Positions 7,280 to 11,474 of a DNA stretch of 11,474 nt are shown here, in pieces (the first letter of the stretch is position 1; each line of letters opens with the position of its first letter). The translations under genes were made by a program, and so were the position numbers. This stretch comes from Bordetella parapertussis (GTDB lineage: Bacteria > Pseudomonadota > Gammaproteobacteria > Burkholderiales > Burkholderiaceae_C): contig CAMCNE010000071.1 of the NCBI GenBank assembly GCA_945875935.1, forward strand, positions 1-11,474, given 5' to 3'. The notes below the pieces were generated by a model, which was given only the letters and a program-made list of their open reading frames with translations, was not told the origin of the DNA and made no database searches.

Positions 7280-7304
7280 AGCCGCTGGCGCGGCACCAGC
7301 GGCT
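7280..7304. repeat. Perfect 9-bp inverted repeat upstream of the Sel1 gene
   Basis: AGCCGCTGG (7280-7288) and CCAGCGGCT (7296-7304) are separated by CGCGGCA and end 25 bp before the ATG at 7330. Such a repeat may be an operator for a dimeric regulator or a 5'-leader hairpin. No T-run follows, so it is not an intrinsic terminator. Confidence 0.5.
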
Positions 7305-7329
7305 TCAACACCTTCCCGACCAGCAGCCC

Positions 7330-8673
7330 ATGAAATCGCTCAAATATTTGCTCTTTTCCTTAGCTCTTGCAGCGGGTTTGTCCTTTGCTGGCGACCGAGA
7401 GGACGCCGACGCCGCGATGTGGCGCGGTGAATACGCGGTCGCGTTGAAAAAATACAGAACTGCCGCGCTGAAAAGTGACGCGCAGGCCCAGTTTGCGATT
7501 GGCAATATCTACCGCGAAGGCATGGGGGTCAAGAAAAATGATTCTGAGGCGGTATCGTGGTATCGGCTGTCTGCCGAGCAGGGATTTGCCAAGGCGCAAT
7601 ATGTATTGGCTGAGATGTATGAAAAAGGCCAAGGCGTGGAAAAAGACGATGCCGAAGCCGCCCGTTGGTATGAAGCAGCGGCCATACAGGGAAATGCCAA
7701 CGCGCAGTTCAGTATCGGTCTCAGGTATTTCAATGGCCAGGGGGTGACGCAAGACTTTGCCAAGGCGGCCCGTTGGTACAAGGCTTCGGGCGAGCAGGGT
7801 TTTGACAAGGCACAGGTGAATCTTGCGTCCATGTACGACAACGGAAAAGGTGTCGGGCAAGACTTTGCCGAAGCCGCGCGTTGGTACCAGTTGGCCGCTG
7901 CCAAGGGCAATTCAAACGCGCAGTACAACCTGGCCTCGATGTACTACGAAGGCCAGGGTGTCAAGCAAGACTACGCCGAGGCAATCCGTTGGTTCAAGGC
8001 TTCGGCCGAACAGGGTTTTTCGATGGCGCAGTTCAACCTCGCCTACATCTACGAAACCGGCAAAGGTATCGCACAGGATTACACCGAAGCCTTCCGCTGG
8101 TACAAGGCTGCGGCAGAGCAGGGCTCAGACCGGGCCCAGTTTGGTTTGGGCGGCCTGTACTACAACGGCCAAGGTGTTTTGCAGGATTATGTTCAGGCAG
8201 CCTCTTGGTATAAATTGTCTGCAGAACAGAACAACATCAATGCGCAGTACGCTCTGGCCAATATGTATTTCAGTGGCAAGGGCATTCCGCAAGACCATGA
8301 GGCAGCAGCTCGCTGGTACAAGCCCGTGGCGCAGGCGGGTTTTCCAGATGCGCAGTTCGGGCTGGCTTCTCTTTACTTCACCGGCAAAGGTGTGACTCAG
8401 GATTATTTCGAGGCCGCGCGGTGGTACAAGCTGTCAGCCGCCCAAGGAAATGCCGACGCCCAGCACAACCTGGCCACCATGTATTTCAGCGCACAGGGGG
8501 TGGCTCAGGACTATCTTCGAGCCTATATGTGGAGCAGCCTGGCGTCTGTGGTGAACCCGCGATTCAAGGAAAAAACAGACGCCATCGCGAGCTTCATGAA
8601 TCCAAAGCAAATTGCTGAAGCCAAAAAGATGGCCAGCGAGTGTCAGGCGCGCACGTTCAAGAACTGCGACTGA
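7330..8673 (+). CDS. Exported protein with ten Sel1-like repeats
   Basis: The start at ATG 7330 (447 aa) is set by a signal peptide (MKSLKYLL, hydrophobic core, cleavage near SFA|GD at residue 20/21). An open frame from 7222 adds only non-conserved residues. The protein is therefore probably periplasmic or secreted. Residues 51-410 are ten tandem 36-residue Sel1-like repeats of the form xxAQxxLxxxYxxGxGVxQDxxxAxxWYxxxAxxG, without gaps. A half-repeat precedes them at about 30-50. The 37-residue tail has two cysteines (438 and 446) that could form a disulfide. Sel1 repeats form alpha-solenoids that bind other proteins, and no catalytic site is seen. The patatin gene follows 18 bp later. GC is well below that of the flanking operons. 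Its specific role is unknown: a scaffold, envelope-stress protein or inhibitor of the neighbouring lipase are all possible. Confidence 0.93.
   Translation: MKSLKYLLFSLALAAGLSFAGDREDADAAMWRGEYAVALKKYRTAALKSDAQAQFAIGNIYREGMGVKKNDSEAVSWYRLSAEQGFAKAQYVLAEMYEKGQGVEKDDAEAARWYEAAAIQGNANAQFSIGLRYFNGQGVTQDFAKAARWYKASGEQGFDKAQVNLASMYDNGKGVGQDFAEAARWYQLAAAKGNSNAQYNLASMYYEGQGVKQDYAEAIRWFKASAEQGFSMAQFNLAYIYETGKGIAQDYTEAFRWYKAAAEQGSDRAQFGLGGLYYNGQGVLQDYVQAASWYKLSAEQNNINAQYALANMYFSGKGIPQDHEAAARWYKPVAQAGFPDAQFGLASLYFTGKGVTQDYFEAARWYKLSAAQGNADAQHNLATMYFSAQGVAQDYLRAYMWSSLASVVNPRFKEKTDAIASFMNPKQIAEAKKMASECQARTFKNCD
7480..8559 (+). repeat. 108-bp tandem repeat array encoding Sel1 units
   Basis: Ten consecutive 108-bp units encode the 36-residue repeats without a gap: 7480-7587, 7588-7695, 7696-7803, 7804-7911, 7912-8019, 8020-8127, 8128-8235, 8236-8343, 8344-8451 and 8452-8559. 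Units are diverged at DNA level but conserve AQ, Y, GxG, QD and WY. The third to eighth units alternate GQG and GKG, suggesting growth by two-unit blocks. Confidence 0.85.
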
Positions 8674-8680
8674 AAGAAGA

Positions 8681-8685
8681 AAGGG
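8681..8685 (+). promoter_or_regulatory. Ribosome binding site deciding the patatin GTG start
   Basis: AAGGG, within a purine-rich run just after the Sel1 stop, lies 6 bases before GTG 8692. It supports the GTG and translation of both genes from one mRNA. Confidence 0.6.
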
Positions 8686-8691
8686 TGTACT

Positions 8692-9768
8692 GTGGCTAGA
8701 AATACGAAGAAATCCGTGTCTGCTGTGCCGGCTGGTGCTTCGCGGGAAGATGCCAAACTGGTCAACCTGGCGTTGCAGGGTGGCGGCTCGCATGGCGCTT
8801 TTTCCTGGGGTGTTTTGGACCAGTTGATCGAAGATGGTCGTATCGACATTGAAGGCATTTCAGGCTGCAGTGCCGGTTCGATGAATGCGGTGGTTTATGC
8901 GTACGGAAAAATAAAGGGCAATGACGCAGCCCGTCAGGCACTGCATGACTTTTGGCTTGCGGTGTCGAATGAGGGCCAGAAGTTTTCAATCAAACCGAAT
9001 CCCTTTGAAAAAATGATGGGTCTTCAGGTGACGAAGACAGTCATCTCAAGATCGATGAGCATGATGAGCAAACTGGTTTCACCGTATCAGTTGAACCCGT
9101 CCAACATCAATCCGTTACTCAAAATCATCGAATCTCAGGTTGATTTCGAGGAACTCAGGCGGCGGGCCGAAACAAAACTTTTCTTGTCTGCAACCAACGT
9201 GAGAACGGGGCGTGTGAAGGTTTTTCATAACAACGAAGTCAGTGCTGCGGCTGTCATGGCATCTGCCTGCCTGCCAGAAGTTTTTCAAGCAGTGGAAATT
9301 GACGGCGAAAGTTACTGGGATGGTGGTTACATGGGCAATCCAGTCCTCTATCCATTGTTCTATCACACCCAATCTCAGGATGTGCTCATTGTTCATATCA
9401 ATCCCATTGAGCGTGAGACGGTTCCCAAGACGTCTATTGAAATTTCAAATCGATTGAATGAAATCACGTTCAACTCGGCGATGATGAAAGAACTTCGCGC
9501 AATCGGTTTTGTTCAGAAATTGATGGATGAAGGTTGGATCAAGGACGAATTCATGGGCAGGATGAAATATGTCCTGTTGCACTCATTGCGTGCCGAAGAT
9601 GTCTTGTGCGATTTGACTGCCGAATCAAAGGCGGACAGCGACTGGGCATTTCTCACCATGTTGCGTGACCGTGGTCGCGAGCATGCGGCCGGGTGGCTGG
9701 ACCAGAACTTCCAGCATCTGGGCGTGCGGTCCTCGGTCAACGTGCGCCAGTTCTGCGACTTTTCTTGA
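8692..9768 (+). CDS. Patatin-like phospholipase family protein
   Basis: Predicted serine hydrolase cleaving acyl esters, probably of phospholipids or related lipids. From GTG 8692 it has 358 aa. Patatin features in order: oxyanion-hole glycines GGGSHGAF (30-37), nucleophile Ser60 in GCSAG (58-62), SACLPEVFQAVEIDG before the catalytic dyad, and Asp210 in DGGYMGNP. Both Ser and Asp of the dyad are present, so it should be active. The C-terminal third (RLNEITFNSAMMKELRAIGF, then WAFLTMLRDRGREHAAGWL) resembles the DUF3734-type tail of a widespread proteobacterial patatin group. No signal peptide or membrane helix is seen, so a cytoplasmic location is likely unless it is exported by a secretion machine. 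Substrate is unknown. It lies 18 bp after the Sel1 gene. The gene is markedly AT-richer than the flanks (the 60 bases at 9421-9480 contain 24 G/C), hinting at different ancestry. Confidence 0.92.
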   Translation: MARNTKKSVSAVPAGASREDAKLVNLALQGGGSHGAFSWGVLDQLIEDGRIDIEGISGCSAGSMNAVVYAYGKIKGNDAARQALHDFWLAVSNEGQKFSIKPNPFEKMMGLQVTKTVISRSMSMMSKLVSPYQLNPSNINPLLKIIESQVDFEELRRRAETKLFLSATNVRTGRVKVFHNNEVSAAAVMASACLPEVFQAVEIDGESYWDGGYMGNPVLYPLFYHTQSQDVLIVHINPIERETVPKTSIEISNRLNEITFNSAMMKELRAIGFVQKLMDEGWIKDEFMGRMKYVLLHSLRAEDVLCDLTAESKADSDWAFLTMLRDRGREHAAGWLDQNFQHLGVRSSVNVRQFCDFS

Positions 9769-9769
9769 T

Positions 9770-9787
9770 CGCACACGGGGCCGTGCG
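9770..9787 (+). terminator. Possible weak terminator after the patatin gene
   Basis: CGCAC (9770-9774) pairs with GTGCG (9783-9787), starting two bases after the stop at 9766-9768. Only a short TTT is found a few bases further on, so termination here is a guess. Confidence 0.25.
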
Positions 9788-9803
9788 GCGGCTTTGATCT
9801 GCG

Positions 9804-10268
9804 TTATCCGCTGTGAACTCGCGCGCTGCCTGGCTTGACGCTCAGCGTCAGCGCGGCACCGATGAACATCGAGATCGCCAAAATGGCCATGCCGATGCGT
9901 GTGTCATGCGTCGCGGCCGAGACCATGCCCACGACATAGGGGCTGACGAAGCCGGCGAGATTGCCGATCGAGTTGATCATGGCCAGCCCCGCAGCCGCCG
10001 CCGCACCGCCGAGCAGTGCGGTCGGCAGGCTCCAGAACAGTGGCAAGGCGGAGACGATGCCTGCGGTGGCCAGTGTCATGGCCGCCATCGCGAGGGCGGT
10101 GTTGTCGGCGAACAGCGTGCTCAGCAGCAGCCCGAGCCCGCCCAGCGCGGCAGGGATCGCCACATGCCAGCGGCGTTCGAGCCTCCGGTCCGAACTCGCG
10201 CTCACCGTCAGCATGACCAGACCGGCCACGCCGTACGGGATGGCCGTGAGCCAGCCGATGAGCGCGAT
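9804..10268 (-). pseudogene. C-terminal fragment of an MFS transporter (ACS-type), helices 8-12
   Basis: The minus frame from 10268 to the TAA at 9804-9806 encodes about 154 residues. They match the second half of an anion:cation symporter-type major facilitator: IGWLTAIPYGVAGLVML (helix 8), SASSDRRLERRWHVA (cytoplasmic loop), then helices 9 and 10, AMINSIGNLAGFVSPYVVG (helix 11) and a final helix before a natural C terminus. A stop codon (TAG, 10271-10269) sits directly upstream. The N-terminal half of the usual 420-450 residues is not found in the window. A caller might report a short protein from GTG 10229, but half of a 12-helix transporter is unlikely to work. The missing helix 7 is found inverted immediately to the right. 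It is read as a broken remnant. Confidence 0.85.
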
Positions 10269-10345
10269 CTACTTCAGCTTCGTGATGGGGCTGTACGGCA
10301 TCGGCTTCTGGCTGCCAATCTGCGCTGCGGCCAGCCTGAAGGTGA
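10258..10345 (+). pseudogene. Inverted fragment of the same MFS transporter (helix 7)
   Basis: The plus strand from 10258 reads MSAIYFSFVMGLYGIGFWLP and continues ICAAASLKV. This is the typical helix 7 of ACS-family transporters (the VMGLYGIGFWLP signature), which normally precedes helix 8 on the same strand. Here helix 8 and the remainder are on the opposite strand, starting within about 10 bp. The two pieces are thus joined head to head at about 10258-10268. The right edge is set where resemblance ends and is approximate. Both pieces fit the same family, so one ancestral gene is likely. Confidence 0.7.
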
Positions 10346-10358
10346 CACCGTGCAGCCT

Positions 10359-10733
10359 GTGCATCCACGGTGGGCGGCGCTCAACTTCACCTTCGGGGGC
10401 ATCTGGGAGATCGCGCCCGGCGAACTCGAAGAGCGCATTGCGGTCGACGCCGCCAGCCCGCTACAGATCATCGATGTGCACGAGGCCAGCGAATTCACCG
10501 ATGTGCTCGGGCACATCCGTGGCGCACGGCTGCTGCCGCTGTCCATGCTGACCCAGCGCCTGGGGGAGATTGATCGCCAACCGCCGGTCGTCACCGTGTG
10601 TCGCTCGGGGGCTCGCTCGGCTCAGGCGGCCGTGCTGCTGCATCAGGCGGGGTTCGAGCAGGTGGCCCATCTTGCGGGCGGCATGCTGCGCTGGCGCGCC
10701 GAGTCACTGCCCGTCGAGCAGGGCGATGACTGA
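10359..10733 (+). CDS. Single-domain rhodanese-like protein
   Basis: Probable sulfur transferase or persulfide carrier of about 124 aa from GTG 10359. Rhodanese marks are IWEIAPGELEERI, LQIIDVHEASEFTDVLGHIRGARLLPLS, the active-site loop CRSGARS (Cys81, preceded by VVTV) and HLAGGMLRWR. The active cysteine is present. The start is uncertain: no Shine-Dalgarno is visible, another GTG lies at 10350, and the frame stays open far upstream only because it runs antisense through the MFS remnant. That upstream part has no rhodanese character. The rearrangement just to the left may have removed the original promoter or a few N-terminal residues. The 3' end overlaps the FAD oxidoreductase gene by 30 bp on the opposite strand. 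Confidence 0.85.
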   Translation: MHPRWAALNFTFGGIWEIAPGELEERIAVDAASPLQIIDVHEASEFTDVLGHIRGARLLPLSMLTQRLGEIDRQPPVVTVCRSGARSAQAAVLLHQAGFEQVAHLAGGMLRWRAESLPVEQGDD

Positions 10734-11474
10734 CGCCAGCGAGCGCCCCGACAGCCACGCACCTTCGACGCCTGAGCCCGTGAAGAAGTCACCGCACACG
10801 CCCAGACCCTGAGCGGCATCCCACCAGCAGGGATCGGCCTGCGCCGAGGCTGAGCGATCCGGCATCGCGTAGCGCCAGCGGTGCACCGTGGCGTAGAGCC
10901 AGTCGATCGGCTCGCCCAGGTGGTCGACCAGCGCTGCTTGCAGATCCGCTTGAACCTGCGCGGCGTCTTGTTCCAGATGACTGCTGCTCCAGTGCGCGCT
11001 GGCGTGCACCACCCAATGGGCCTGACCGGGCACGACATCGCGAGCGGGTCGTGCGTCGTTGCGCGTGATCCAGGCCAGCGCGCCCGATGCGGGTCTGGCC
11101 AGGTCCCAGGCGTGGGGCAGGGCGCTGGCCTTGGCCACGCCCATCAGCGTCCAGCACGGCTGCATCGGCACGGCGGCGGCTCGCGCAGCCCAATCCATCT
11201 GGTGCTGTTCGAGCAGCGCTGCGGCTTGAATCGGCGGCATCGCCAGCACCACGGCATCGAAGCCTTCGGCGGCCACACCCTGGCCTTGTTCGAGCAGCCA
11301 CAGGCCCTGTTCGCGGCGCAATCCACTGACCGAGCACGACCAGTGGCTGTCGATGCCATCGAGCAGCTGCCGGCACAGCGCGGGCATGTCCGGTGTGGCC
11401 AGGTAGTGCGGTCCGTCGTGCGGCAGCGGCAGGCTTTGCGGCGCGAGCCTGGGCTGCCACGGCGCCAGCCAAGC
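10704..11474 (-). CDS. Renalase-like FAD-dependent oxidoreductase, 5' end cut by window
   Basis: C-terminal 256 residues of a flavoprotein of the NAD(P)/FAD amine-oxidase-like group (renalase-related, COG3380 type). The frame is open to the right edge, so the start and the N-terminal Rossmann GxGxxG lie outside. Visible features are GPHYLATPDMPALCRQLLDGI (renalase-type substrate-domain entry), a beta-rich stretch with EGFDAVVLAMPPIQAAALL, then WVVHASAHWSSSHLE. The C-terminal FAD-binding motif is LGVCGDFFTGSGVEGAWLSGRSLA. Bacterial members have about 320-360 aa, so roughly 70-100 residues are missing. Substrate is unknown; close bacterial homologues oxidise aberrant dihydronicotinamides or remain untested. 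The ATG at 11387 is internal. The gene ends inside the rhodanese gene (convergent overlap 10704-10733). Confidence 0.85.
   Translation of the reverse strand, partial: AWLAPWQPRLAPQSLPLPHDGPHYLATPDMPALCRQLLDGIDSHWSCSVSGLRREQGLWLLEQGQGVAAEGFDAVVLAMPPIQAAALLEQHQMDWAARAAAVPMQPCWTLMGVAKASALPHAWDLARPASGALAWITRNDARPARDVVPGQAHWVVHASAHWSSSHLEQDAAQVQADLQAALVDHLGEPIDWLYATVHRWRYAMPDRSASAQADPCWWDAAQGLGVCGDFFTGSGVEGAWLSGRSLASVIALLDGQ

Larger units (their letters stand above)
7094..7329. promoter_or_regulatory. Divergent intergenic region between tctC and the Sel1 gene
   Basis: This 236-bp stretch separates divergently transcribed genes and must hold the promoters for both. I could not find a convincing pair of -35 and -10 boxes on either strand. 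Two inverted repeats are visible. GCGCT-GGC-AGCGC at 7132-7144 lies in the tctC leader, and a perfect 9-bp repeat at 7280-7304 lies before the Sel1 gene. The region could also hold a regulator site for the tct operon. Confidence 0.45.

Noticed and set aside
10253..10306. Inverted pair AGCCGATG (10253-10260) and CATCGGCT (10299-10306) as recombination site for the MFS inversion
   Set aside because: The right arm lies inside helix 7, so flipping the segment between the arms would not restore a continuous transporter. Probably chance or codon-driven.
9813..10358. Long N-terminal extension of the rhodanese frame to 9813 (306 codons in all)
   Set aside because: The extension runs antisense through the MFS remnant and has shadow-type composition. 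Only the last 124 codons look like protein.
10359..10733. Rhodanese domain as part of a tRNA 2-selenouridine synthase (mnmH), which would link to selD
   Set aside because: The protein ends right after the rhodanese domain, lacks the P-loop domain of MnmH, and lies 9 kb from selD.

Overview
The window comes from a high-GC bacterium. Its gene content suggests a betaproteobacterium of the order Burkholderiales (Comamonadaceae or Rubrivivax/Leptothrix-like). The main pointers are a Bug-type periplasmic receptor in a tctCBA operon, strong G/C third-position bias in most genes, and close relatives of proteins typical of that order. This is an inference from gene types; no rRNA or marker gene is present. 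No tRNA, rRNA, CRISPR array, insertion sequence or replication origin was seen.

Layout, left to right. (1) 1-1020 (+): the 3' part of selD, selenide water dikinase, cut by the left edge. (2) 1114-4042 (+): a three-gene osmoprotectant (betaine/proline-type) ABC importer in the order binding protein, permease, ATPase. The permease and ATPase genes overlap. (3) 4083-7093 (-): a tctC-tctB-tctA operon for a tripartite tricarboxylate transporter, convergent with the ABC operon and separated from it by 40 bp. (4) 7094-7329: a divergent intergenic region with a perfect inverted repeat. (5) 7330-9768 (+): a two-gene unit of an exported protein with ten Sel1-like repeats and a patatin-family lipase. 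It is clearly poorer in GC than its surroundings. (6) 9804-about 10345: the rearranged remnant of a major facilitator (ACS-type) transporter. Helices 8-12 are on the minus strand, and helix 7 lies immediately beside them on the plus strand. (7) 10359-10733 (+): a single-domain rhodanese-like protein. (8) 10704-11474 (-): the C-terminal part of a renalase-like FAD oxidoreductase. It overlaps the rhodanese gene tail to tail and is cut by the right edge.

How the genes work together. The two transport operons are each self-contained: ProX/W/V-like proteins form one ATP-driven importer, and TctC/B/A form one ion-driven importer whose substrate cannot be told from sequence. The Sel1 and patatin genes are 18 bp apart on one strand and probably co-transcribed, but no partner gene reveals their task. 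The most unusual spots are this Sel1-patatin unit and the inverted transporter remnant. Neither amounts to a demonstrated new system.
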